NCBI RefSeq assembly: GCF_001262015.1
Contig: NZ_CP012074.1
Location: 1,401,001-1,465,000, forward strand
DNA: 64,000 nt
Direction of reading: 5' to 3'
Source: Prevotella fusca JCM 17724
Lineage (GTDB): Bacteria; Bacteroidota; Bacteroidia; Bacteroidales; Bacteroidaceae
Shown: piece by piece, positions 56,480 to 64,000 of the stretch
Layout of the letters: each line of letters starts with the position of its first letter
Position numbering within the stretch: the stretch's first letter is position 1
The notes under the pieces: generated by a model
Databases searched by the model: none
Seen by the model: only the letters and a program-made list of their open reading frames with translations
Told to the model about the DNA's origin: nothing
Translations under genes and position numbers: made by a program

Positions 56480-58009
56480 TTACTTTATATTATCCACCCA
56501 GTTAAACAGTCTGTGCCAGCGGATACCACCAAAGCCCTTGCGGTCCGGATCGCTTGACCACCAGATGAAGATTGGCTTACCTACGACGTGATCCTCCGGT
56601 ACAAAACCCCAAAAACGGCTGTCGGCAGAGTTATGACGGTTGTCACCCATCATCCAATAGTAGTCCATCTTGAAGGTATAGCTATTAGCTGGCTTACCAT
56701 TAATATATATCATTCCGTTCTTTACCTGCAAGTCGTTGCCCTCATATACCTTGATACAACGCTCATAAACAGGGAGGTTCTCCAATGTCAATGTAACAGA
56801 CTTGCCTTTTGCCGGAATCCATACCGGACCATAGTTGTCGCGTGTCCAGCCTGTAAAACCATTGAGTGGATAGTTAAGACCAGAATAGATATCCTTATCA
56901 GTTACAGGACGCATAGACTTAACAAGTCCCTGACGCTTCAGCTCTGCAGCTGCACGTTTGGTCAATGGCATATAACCCTCGTAACTCAATACAGCCTCGT
57001 TAAGCACGTAACCCTGGCTAAGGTCGTATCCATGCAGATGGCTAAGGCTCTGCACATCCTCTTCACTGATTTCCAAATCCTTGCGAAGTTCGTCGAAACG
57101 CTCACCAAGAAGGTCGGCAGCCTTGATGTTATTGAAATTCACAAAGTAGGTATATTGCACTTTCTCCGGCTCTTTATTCGCCTTTCCATCGATATAAACG
57201 ACCTTGTTCTTAATCTGCAGTGTCTGCCCAGGAAGACCCACGCAACGCTTCACATAGTTCTCTCGACGGTCAGTAGGACGCCAGTCTAAAGGACCAAAAG
57301 TACCTGCATTCCTTATGATATAAGCCCTACCCGTAGCGTATGCCTTATCAAAGAAAGCACGCTGCTGGAGTGTATTCATCGCCGACAGATTGATATTAGG
57401 ATTCTGTTGTGCAAGGAAGTTCGTACCCATAGTATAGGCATCATAGTAGTAGTCATTGCCCTGATAAGCCGGTTCGCTCATGATAGTATCACCTGCAGGG
57501 AAGTTGAAAACAACAATATCATTCAGCTGAACCTTGCCCAAACCTTTCACACGACGATAGTCCCAATGTGGCCAGGAGATATAGCTCTTGGTATTGATAA
57601 CAGGCAAGGTGTGCTGTGTCAGCGGCATCGTCAATGGCGTCTCAGGGATACGAGGACCATAGCTTACCTTCGACACGAAGAGGTAATCGCCCGTAAGGAG
57701 TGACTTCTCAAGGGAAGAAGATGGAATGACATAGTTCTGGAAGAAGAAAAGATTGATGAAATACACTGCCACCAATGCGAACACAAGTGCATCTACCCAT
57801 CCCATGACAAAGCGGACGGGACCTTCAGAATCCTTCCACCACTGCCAGCGTATCTTCTTTGTGATATACACATCAAAGATAAATGGAACTACTAATAAAC
57901 CCCACCAGCTCTTTACCCAAAAGAGGAAAAGAAGGTAAAGTACGAGAACACAAATAAACTTTGCCCATTGCTTCTTTGGATTAAGGGCTGCTTTTTCTTT
58001 ATCAATCAT
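56480..58009 (-). CDS. lepB: Signal peptidase I
   Basis: A 509-aa membrane protease cleaving signal peptides. Two N-terminal hydrophobic stretches (FICVLVLYLLFLFWV and LVFALVAVYFINLFFF) precede the catalytic Ser region IPSSSLEKSLLTGDY near 93-107. The catalytic Lys is in YVKRCVGLPGQTLQI near 257. C-terminal MGDNRHNSADSRFWG is the SPase I box E. A large insertion typical of Bacteroidota LepB lies between. It is separated from dapB by 161 bp of repeat. Confidence 0.95.
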   Translation of the reverse strand: MIDKEKAALNPKKQWAKFICVLVLYLLFLFWVKSWWGLLVVPFIFDVYITKKIRWQWWKDSEGPVRFVMGWVDALVFALVAVYFINLFFFQNYVIPSSSLEKSLLTGDYLFVSKVSYGPRIPETPLTMPLTQHTLPVINTKSYISWPHWDYRRVKGLGKVQLNDIVVFNFPAGDTIMSEPAYQGNDYYYDAYTMGTNFLAQQNPNINLSAMNTLQQRAFFDKAYATGRAYIIRNAGTFGPLDWRPTDRRENYVKRCVGLPGQTLQIKNKVVYIDGKANKEPEKVQYTYFVNFNNIKAADLLGERFDELRKDLEISEEDVQSLSHLHGYDLSQGYVLNEAVLSYEGYMPLTKRAAAELKRQGLVKSMRPVTDKDIYSGLNYPLNGFTGWTRDNYGPVWIPAKGKSVTLTLENLPVYERCIKVYEGNDLQVKNGMIYINGKPANSYTFKMDYYWMMGDNRHNSADSRFWGFVPEDHVVGKPIFIWWSSDPDRKGFGGIRWHRLFNWVDNIK

Positions 58010-58011
58010 GA

Positions 58012-58170
58012 TGGTGATAGGTGGTGGGTGATAGGTGGTGGGTGGTGATGAAATGTTGGAGGTTCAAATACTGGATAATGAGAGATATGATGGTGTATGA
58101 TGAATAACTATTAGTTATGAAAACTATCAGTAATCATCAACACCCAACACTCAACACCCAACACCCAAGA
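58012..58170. repeat. GGTGGTGGGTGATAG / CAACACCCAACAC low-complexity blocks
   Basis: Two blocks: GATAGGTGGTGGGTGATAGG-type (58017-58050) and CAACACCCAACACTCAACAC-type (58138-58167). They are reverse-complement-related, so the transcript could pair across ~90 bases. They fill the gap between dapB and lepB. Confidence 0.6.
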
Positions 58171-58926
58171 TTAAAACTTAAACAAATCGCTCGTTGTGAG
58201 CAGACCGCTGTGGTCTTTGGTGTATTCAGCTGCCAAGACAGCACCGAGGGCAAAGCCCTTACGGCTGTGAGCATCGTGAGTAATGGTAATCTTATCAGCC
58301 TCTGAGTCATAACTGATGCTGTGAATACCAGGCACTTCATCACGACGGATGGAAGCGATGGGCAACTCGTTTGGAGCCACCTCATTGCTGCCCGACTCCT
58401 TGCCATCAGCTGCATGCTGGAAGCCCTTTACCCACTTGTCCTTGCGGTCGAGGTCAGCAAGAATATCCTCGGCAAGCGTAATGGCAGTACCAGAGGGCGC
58501 ATCGAGCTTATGGACATGGTGTACCTCCTCCATCTCAACGCTATACTGCGGAAAGCCATTCATTATCTTAGCCAGATAACGGTTGACAGCTGAGAAAATA
58601 GCAACGCCTATAGAGAAGTTACTTGCCCAGAACAAGGTCTGCCCTCCTTCTGTACACATCCGCTCAACATCGTCCTTATGTTCCTGCATCCAGCCTGTTG
58701 AGCCGCTGACAACCTTCACGTTATGCGCAAAGGCACGCTGGTAATTGCCGAAAGCAGCCGTAGGGTTCGTAAATTCAATGGCTACATCAGCCGATGCAAA
58801 CGCCGGAGAATCAAAGTCCTCTATATTGTCAACATCAATAATACTAACGATTTCGTGACCACGCTCAAGGGCAATCTGCTCTATCATACGCCCCATCTTG
58901 CCATAGCCAATCAATGCTATTTTCAT
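58171..58926 (-). CDS. dapB: 4-hydroxy-tetrahydrodipicolinate reductase
   Basis: A 251-aa NAD(P)H enzyme in the lysine/diaminopimelate route. Nucleotide site IALIGYGKMGRMIEQIA at the N-terminus, ATNPTAAF-like EFTNPTAAFGNY, and the DapB catalytic motif EVHHVHKLDAPSGTAI. The length is normal. It is probably transcribed with lepB, which lies downstream. Confidence 0.95.
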   Translation of the reverse strand: MKIALIGYGKMGRMIEQIALERGHEIVSIIDVDNIEDFDSPAFASADVAIEFTNPTAAFGNYQRAFAHNVKVVSGSTGWMQEHKDDVERMCTEGGQTLFWASNFSIGVAIFSAVNRYLAKIMNGFPQYSVEMEEVHHVHKLDAPSGTAITLAEDILADLDRKDKWVKGFQHAADGKESGSNEVAPNELPIASIRRDEVPGIHSISYDSEADKITITHDAHSRKGFALGAVLAAEYTKDHSGLLTTSDLFKF

Positions 58927-59126
58927 AATTAACTTGGATTAAAACTTTGCAAAGGTAGCTGATTTGCGCCATAAAACAAAATAAGTTCACGTATTTTATA
59001 TTAAGGTGTATGCAAGTTGAAGATTCTGTTTACTCCCCTCCCCCACCCAGAGAGAGGAATGGCGGAGAGCTTTGTTTTGTCCTGTTTTTTCATCCCCTCG
59101 TTTTCAAACTACCCTTTCCTGCACCC

Positions 59127-59214
59127 GAATTAAGCCCAAACTGACGTCCAAGAGGGCGTTAATTGAAGCCTAACTAAGGCTTAATTGAAGCCCAATAAAG
59201 CACCTTTTCTTACA
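59127..59214 (-). repeat. 22-bp-period array, four units, AATTAAGCC type
   Basis: On the minus strand the units begin at 59214, 59192, 59170 and 59148: GTAAGAAAAGGTGC, then GGCTTCAATTAAGCC, GGCTTCAATTAACGCC and GACGTCAGTTTGGGC. The first unit matches the first unit of the MITE arrays, but no MITE ends are present. The rest of 58927-59688 holds a -7 box TATATTTG at 59655-59662 for the next gene. Confidence 0.8.
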
Positions 59215-59688
59215 CAACCTTGTAACACATTGAAATTCCGTTAGTTACATACACGAGAACAAAAGTAGTATTATATGTTTTTTAAAGATAGACAGCAAAC
59301 AATCTTGTAAATATATTTCAGAGCCACAAACATGGCAAAACGTCGTTCATCCCTATTAGAGAAAAGACCGGGATATGACCGATACGATAAGCATACCGCT
59401 CTTTTATTTTGTCCCCAAAATCGGTCGTTGTTATCCAAATATAAACAGCAATTTACATCCTGACAACCGATTTGAGATTAGCCGGACACACTTATTCAAT
59501 CAGCTGAACATCCATGTACAGACAGTCATATACGGCATATACAATTATTCCCAACACCTGTGAATATGGGCTTAGAGACCCACTTCGAGCGAAAGAAAAA
59601 CAAAAAATATCACAAAAACACACAGAAAAGAACACTGATTCTTACTTTTTTTCGTATATTTGCGTTCTGTTAAAACCAAGAATCTGTT

Positions 59689-60999
59689 ATGGAACAACTC
59701 ATCCACTACGTATGGAAACATAAGCTGTTTCCACTGACGGGGCTCAAGACCACTGACGGACAGGAGGTGGAAGTTATTGACCCCGGACTACATAATCACA
59801 ATGCAGGACCCGACTTCTTCAATGCAAAGGTGAAGATCGGAGGAACTATGTGGGTGGGCAATGTGGAGATACACGACCGTGCATCCGACTGGTTCCTGCA
59901 CCGGCACGACCGTGACCCGAACTATAACAATGTTATACTGCACGTAGCAGAATCCATCGACGTTGATGTCAAGACGAGGCAGGGGAACTATCCGCCACAG
60001 ATGCGGTTACAGGTTCCTGCTGCCATAAGGGAACATTACGAGGAACTGCTTACGACAGATGAGTATCCGGCTTGCTATCGCATCATCCCAGACCTCTCAA
60101 GACTGATGGTACACTCGTGGATGAGTGCCTTGCAAACTGAACGACTGGAACATAAGACAGAGGCAATAACCCAACGGGTGAAGGACTGTGGCGGCTCTTG
60201 GGAAGCTGCTTACTTCGTTACACTTGCCCGTAATTACGGCTTCGGTATCAATGGCGATGCTTTTGAAACGTGGGCAAAGCTGATCCCATTGCAGGACATA
60301 GCCCATCATCGGGACAATCTCCTGCAGATTGAAGCCTTCTTCCTGGGTCAGGCAGGACTGTTGGAAACGGCTTCCATACCCGAGCGGTATCAACAGAAAG
60401 CACAGAAAGACAGCTACTTCACACAGCTGGAAAGCGAATACAAGTATCTCGCACATAAGTTCGGACTGCAGCACATGGATGCCAGCCAATGGCGGTTTCT
60501 CCGCCTGCGTCCCCAGAACTTCCCGCATATTCGCATCGCACAGCTCGCCCGTCTTTACTATGAACAGAGGGCTGGACTGTCGCAACTGCTGGACTGCGGG
60601 ACAGTAAAACAGGTGCGAGAACTGCTGAAGACACAGGTAACAACCTACTGGGAGACGCACTATGTCTTTGGTGAAGAGAGTGCAAAGAGTGAGAAACGAC
60701 TGTCATCGTCATCGCTTAATCTACAGATTATCAACACAGTCATTCCCATTCTCTTCGCATACGGCAAGCATAAGAACTCCGAAAAGTACTGCGACCGTGC
60801 CTTTTCCTTCCTTGAAGCACTGAAAGCGGAGGATAATCACATCGTAAGGATGTGGAAGGAAGTGGGCTTACAGGTTGGAACAGCAGGCGACTCGCAGGCA
60901 CTCATACAGCTGAAGAAAGCGTATTGCGACCGAAAAGACTGCCTGCGCTGCAGGATTGGATATGAGTATCTGAAGGGGAATCCCTCAGCCCAGTTATAG
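59689..60999 (+). CDS. DUF2851-family protein
   Basis: A 436-aa Bacteroidota protein. N-terminal LIHYVWKHKLFP and DPGLHNHNAGPDFFNAKVKI, with WVGNVEIHDRASDWFLHRHD, are family signatures. The C-terminal CDRKDCLRCRIGYEYL has a Cys cluster that may bind metal. Function is unknown. The promoter box lies 27 bp upstream, and a repeat tail follows the stop. Confidence 0.9.
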   Translation: MEQLIHYVWKHKLFPLTGLKTTDGQEVEVIDPGLHNHNAGPDFFNAKVKIGGTMWVGNVEIHDRASDWFLHRHDRDPNYNNVILHVAESIDVDVKTRQGNYPPQMRLQVPAAIREHYEELLTTDEYPACYRIIPDLSRLMVHSWMSALQTERLEHKTEAITQRVKDCGGSWEAAYFVTLARNYGFGINGDAFETWAKLIPLQDIAHHRDNLLQIEAFFLGQAGLLETASIPERYQQKAQKDSYFTQLESEYKYLAHKFGLQHMDASQWRFLRLRPQNFPHIRIAQLARLYYEQRAGLSQLLDCGTVKQVRELLKTQVTTYWETHYVFGEESAKSEKRLSSSSLNLQIINTVIPILFAYGKHKNSEKYCDRAFSFLEALKAEDNHIVRMWKEVGLQVGTAGDSQALIQLKKAYCDRKDCLRCRIGYEYLKGNPSAQL

Positions 61000-61015
61000 G
61001 GATTATCAGTTGACT

Positions 61016-61075
61016 GGGCTAATAAGACCCATTGGGCTAATCGGGCTAATAAGGCTTATTAAGCCAATAAGACCA
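61016..61075 (+). repeat. GGGCTAATA repeat, period 9
   Basis: Consecutive nonamers GGGCTAATA, AGACCCATT, GGGCTAATC, GGGCTAATA, AGGCTTATT, AAGCCAATA, AGACCAACA. AAGGCTTATT/AAGCCAATAAG makes part palindromic. Situated between the DUF2851 gene and the thioesterase. Confidence 0.7.
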
Positions 61076-61101
61076 ACAAAACTTTTTAAACCAAATAGAT
61101 T

Positions 61102-61509
61102 ATGGAACAAAAGAAATACATCTTTGAGACAAGAATGGAGGTCCGCGACTACGAGTGTGACATCCAAGGTATTGTAAACAATGCTAACTATCTGCACTAC
61201 ACTGAGCACACACGCCACAGATTCCTGCGTTCATTAGGCGTCAGCTTTGCTGATTTGCACAACAAGGGGGTTGATGCAGTCGTAGCACGTATGCAACTCA
61301 CCTATAAAGTACCGCTGACCTGCGATGACGAGATCATCTCACGTATGGGATTGAAGAAGCAGGGACTACGCTGGGTATTCAACCACGACCTCTTCCGTGC
61401 CAGCGACGAGCAGCTCTGCTTCCATGCTGACGTTGACCTTGTAACGCTCATCAATGGCAGACTGGGTAACAGCAAGGAATATGATGAGGCGTTCGCAGCA
61501 GTGCTGTAA
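61102..61509 (+). CDS. Acyl-CoA thioesterase, hotdog fold (4HBT)
   Basis: A 135-aa YbgC-like protein. The motif YECDIQGIVNNANYLHYTEH contains the Asp-x-x-Gly-x-Val-x-Asn-x-x-Tyr active region. The length fits. It is expected to hydrolyse acyl-CoA or 4-hydroxybenzoyl-CoA-type thioesters. The substrate is not predictable. Confidence 0.92.
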   Translation: MEQKKYIFETRMEVRDYECDIQGIVNNANYLHYTEHTRHRFLRSLGVSFADLHNKGVDAVVARMQLTYKVPLTCDDEIISRMGLKKQGLRWVFNHDLFRASDEQLCFHADVDLVTLINGRLGNSKEYDEAFAAVL

Positions 61510-61563
61510 AAAGCCGCCCATCACCGCCCAACACCCATCACCTAACACCCATCCCCCGACACC

Positions 61564-62682
61564 ATGGAATCCCTAAACGCTATCCTGCTAACCCGCCTCA
61601 CCCGCTTCCACCTCACTGAACTGGCTGAACTATACAGGCGGGCGGGGTCAGCAACTGCCGTCATTGAGCACAAAAGGGACATCAGGGAAATCCTCCCTGA
61701 TGCCTCAAGACACCTCATGCAGGCTCTGAAGGACATTGACAACTTCAGAGACAGGGCTGAACAGGAACTGGAATATGACCAGAAACACAATATCCAGCTC
61801 CTCTGCATGAACGATGAACGCTATCCGCAACGCCTCAGGGAATGCCCGGATGCTCCTATCCTACTCTATTATCTCGGCAATGCCGACCTCAACTGCCGAC
61901 ACATCATCAACATTATCGGTACGCGGCACTGTACTACCTACGGGCAGGACATCATCCATTCCTTCGCCAGAGAACTCAAGACGCTCTGCCCCGATGTACT
62001 TATCTTCAGCGGACTGGCATACGGTGTAGACATCCATGCGCATCGGGCTGCCCTGCAGAACGGACTTGAAACCATCGGCGTACTGGCTCACGGACTCGAC
62101 GACATCTATCCCCGTGGACACAGAGACACTGCCAGCCAGATGACAAAACAAGGTGGACTGCTGACCGAATACACCACACACACGCAACCCGTAGCCCGCA
62201 ACTTCGTACAACGGAACCGCATCGTCGCCGGATGTTCAGATGCAACTATCCTCGTAGAATCGGCTTCCAAAGGTGGCGGACTCATCACCTGCAGCATTGC
62301 ACGCAGTTACGGCCGGGAGGTTTTTGCCTTCCCCGGCTCTGTTCATTCGGATTATAGCGAGGGGTGCAACAACCTCATACGTGATAACGGGGCTTCACTC
62401 ATCACCTCAGCTACCGACTTCGTGAAGGCAATGGGATGGGATGATGACATCAGACTGGAGCAGGCACAACAACGAGGAATCGAACGAAATCTTTTCCCTA
62501 ATCTGTCATCCGAAGAGGAATCCATCGTCCGTGTCCTCTCCAAGAACAATGACCTGCAGATTAATCTCCTGTCCGTCCAAGCCAACATCCCCATCTCGCA
62601 GCTCACAGGAATACTCTTCACGCTGGAAATGAAAGGCGTAATAAAAGCGATGGCAGGCGGTTGCTACCATCTCTTGGCATAG
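61564..62682 (+). CDS. dprA: DNA-processing protein DprA
   Basis: A 372-aa Smf/DprA protein that loads RecA on incoming single-stranded DNA in transformation. An N-terminal helical domain precedes the Rossmann-like core: IIGTRHCTTYGQD, FSGLAYGVDIHAHRAAL, GVLAHGLDDIYPRGHRD, and the GGGLITCSIARSYGREVFAFPG strand. A winged-helix C-terminal domain (LLSVQANIPISQLTGILFTLE) follows. It lies 54 bp after the thioesterase gene, with the same CCATCACC-type repeats between. Confidence 0.95.
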   Translation: MESLNAILLTRLTRFHLTELAELYRRAGSATAVIEHKRDIREILPDASRHLMQALKDIDNFRDRAEQELEYDQKHNIQLLCMNDERYPQRLRECPDAPILLYYLGNADLNCRHIINIIGTRHCTTYGQDIIHSFARELKTLCPDVLIFSGLAYGVDIHAHRAALQNGLETIGVLAHGLDDIYPRGHRDTASQMTKQGGLLTEYTTHTQPVARNFVQRNRIVAGCSDATILVESASKGGGLITCSIARSYGREVFAFPGSVHSDYSEGCNNLIRDNGASLITSATDFVKAMGWDDDIRLEQAQQRGIERNLFPNLSSEEESIVRVLSKNNDLQINLLSVQANIPISQLTGILFTLEMKGVIKAMAGGCYHLLA

Positions 62683-62756
62683 TTTCCAGACACGGGACAA
62701 ACGTACAAAGGAGCATGACCACGCCCTGCTTCACGCCCATGACAATCCCGTTCCTA

Positions 62757-62855
62757 CGAATTATTTTCATGAAAAAAATATTTTTCTTCACGTAAATAAA
62801 TATTTCTTTTCATGAAAATAAATTCTTCTCACCATGAAAATAAATTGCAGGAGAC
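62757..62855. repeat. TTCATGAAAA array, four units (spacing 21, 22, 22)
   Basis: Units start at 62766, 62787, 62809 and 62831. The first interval is 21, the others 22. Left flank is CGAATTATTTTC. Sits between dprA and the last gene. Confidence 0.85.
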
Positions 62856-62941
62856 AATGAATTTGCAGAATTGACAGCCGTTTCCTGCTTGCATGATTGC
62901 CATTGCTACACTGACTGATAACCAATAAAGTGCATCCTAAA

Positions 62942-62973
62942 TTTGTCAATCTGTCTTTTTTTTAGTACTTTTG
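62942..62973 (+). promoter_or_regulatory. Promoter of the last gene
   Basis: TTTG (62942-62945), 20 bp, TACTTTTG (62966-62973) matches the Bacteroidota consensus, about 40 bp upstream of the ATG at 63014. Confidence 0.75.
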
Positions 62974-63013
62974 CATGTTTAAGATAAGGAAAATAACGAA
63001 TATAAAATAAAAA

Positions 63014-64000
63014 ATGTCATCAGTTCAGATAAAGAGAGTTGAGACAAAGAAAGACTTAAAAGATTTCATTGAGTTTCATTATGATCTCTATGAGGGCAAT
63101 CAGTATGATGCCCCAAACCTCTATAGCGACGAGTTGAATACGCTGTCAAGAGACAAGAATGCTGCTTTTGACTTCTGCGAAGCTGAGTATTACCTTGCCC
63201 TGAAAGAAGGAAAGGTGGTGGGGCGTGTGGCTGCCATCATCAATAACAGGGCAAACGAAAAATGGAAGAAGAAGGATGTTCGCTTCGGCTGGATAGACTT
63301 CATTGACGATGTTGAAGTGACAAGTGCTTTGTTAAAGGCTGTTGAAGACTACGGCAAGGAGAAGGGCATGACCTCTATCGTTGGTCCACTTGGTTTTACC
63401 GATATGGACCCAGAGGGAATGTTGACATGGGGTTTTGACCAGCTCGGCACTATGGCAACCATCTACAACTACGATTATTATCCACAGCACATGGAGAAAG
63501 TTGGTGGCTGGGAGAAGGATAATGACTATGTAGAGTATCGTCTTGATGTTCCGGAAACAGCTCCAGAGAAGTACACGAAGATTGCAGAGATGGTGGAGAA
63601 ACGTTATAATCTCCATGCTCGTAAGCTGACCAAGAAGGAAATCTTCGAGGGTGGTTATGGGAAGAAGCTCTTTGACTTAATCAACGTTACTTATGCTCAT
63701 CTGTATGGTTTTTCGGAGTTGACTGACCGCCAGATAGACCAGTATGTCAAGATGTACTTCCCACTTGCCGACCTTGACCTCATTACCGTTATCGAGGATG
63801 GCAATAAGGATAACCAGTTAGTTGGTCTTGCTATCACGATTCCATCATTGACACGTGCATTGCAGAAGTGTCGCCGTGGACGTCTTTTTCCATTCGGATG
63901 GTGGCATTTATTACGTGCAATAAAGTTCCATAAGACAGAGGTTGTAGACCTTCTTTTGATAGGTGTTCTTCCTGAATATCGTTCAAAGGGTGCGAATGCG
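63014..64000 (+). CDS. N-acetyltransferase-like Bacteroidota protein, partial
   Basis: The frame starts MSSVQIKRVETKKDLKDFIE at ATG 63014 and stays open to the window end (329 codons), so the C-terminus is missing. It shows GPLGFTDMDPEGMLTWGFD and VGRVAAIINNRANEKW. Such proteins are widespread in Bacteroidota and often annotated as GNAT-like, related to GTP cyclohydrolase in some databases. The substrate is unknown. The distal acetyl-CoA region (LLLIGVLPEYRSKGAN) is visible at the window end. Confidence 0.75.
   Translation, partial: MSSVQIKRVETKKDLKDFIEFHYDLYEGNQYDAPNLYSDELNTLSRDKNAAFDFCEAEYYLALKEGKVVGRVAAIINNRANEKWKKKDVRFGWIDFIDDVEVTSALLKAVEDYGKEKGMTSIVGPLGFTDMDPEGMLTWGFDQLGTMATIYNYDYYPQHMEKVGGWEKDNDYVEYRLDVPETAPEKYTKIAEMVEKRYNLHARKLTKKEIFEGGYGKKLFDLINVTYAHLYGFSELTDRQIDQYVKMYFPLADLDLITVIEDGNKDNQLVGLAITIPSLTRALQKCRRGRLFPFGWWHLLRAIKFHKTEVVDLLLIGVLPEYRSKGANA

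Overview
The window looks like a chromosome segment of a Prevotella-type Bacteroidota. Evidence: promoters with the TTTG/TTG, about 19-20 bp, TAnnTTTG pattern; a TonB receptor ending in Phe; GH32, GH97 and S1 sulfatase genes; a BspA-like leucine-rich-repeat protein with a type IX secretion C-terminal signal; an ECF sigma/anti-sigma pair; and Bacteroidota-type Hcp, VgrG and DUF4280 PAAR-like genes of a type VI secretion system (T6SS, subtype iii by family resemblance). No rRNA, tRNA or CRISPR was seen.

Layout. 1-5138: end of a fructan-type locus (TonB receptor C-terminus, secreted GH32 fructanase, MFS sugar importer, fructokinase) closed by a terminator. 5575-9915: BspA-like protein with a small Prevotella-type peptide gene, then a secreted sulfatase. 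9916-34000: an accessory island, nearly all on the minus strand. It holds two hcp-vgrG modules (hcp1/vgrG1 at 18123-20466, hcp2/vgrG2 at 27121-29482) and debris of others. Module 1 runs hcp, vgrG, a 258-aa protein, a PAAR-like/lipase effector, then two ankyrin lipoproteins (candidate immunity). Module 2 runs hcp, vgrG, a protein with a caspase-like His-Gly/Ala-Cys signature, a membrane protein (immunity candidate), a 256-aa protein, a PAAR-like tip, an M23 peptidase and a lipoprotein. Remnants are a deleted vgrG (22144-22653), a metzincin-like toxin tail (30071-30301) with two paralogous lipoproteins, two IS1380 fragments, a complete IS4-type element and two copies of a ~600-bp MITE-like element. 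No T6SS sheath, baseplate or membrane-complex genes are present, so the modules must use an apparatus encoded elsewhere.

34139-64000: mostly conserved genes: lipoprotein, sigma/anti-sigma, speA, aroK, topA, Nudix, esterase, type II NADH dehydrogenase, M16 peptidase, PfkB kinase, flavodiiron protein, LOG protein, GH97, DUF3332, WbqC, lepB, dapB, DUF2851, thioesterase, dprA and a partial acetyltransferase-like gene.

Two patterns stand out. First, hcp plus the first ~443 codons of vgrG are GC-rich and nearly identical in both modules, while the vgrG tips and cargo genes are AT-rich and unrelated, so cargo cassettes appear to be swapped behind a constant delivery core. A shared pair of ~257-aa proteins just before each PAAR-like gene may be a tip adaptor family. 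Second, at least ten intergenic sites carry arrays, usually four units, of exactly 22-bp spacing; the unit sequence differs between families but the architecture is the same.
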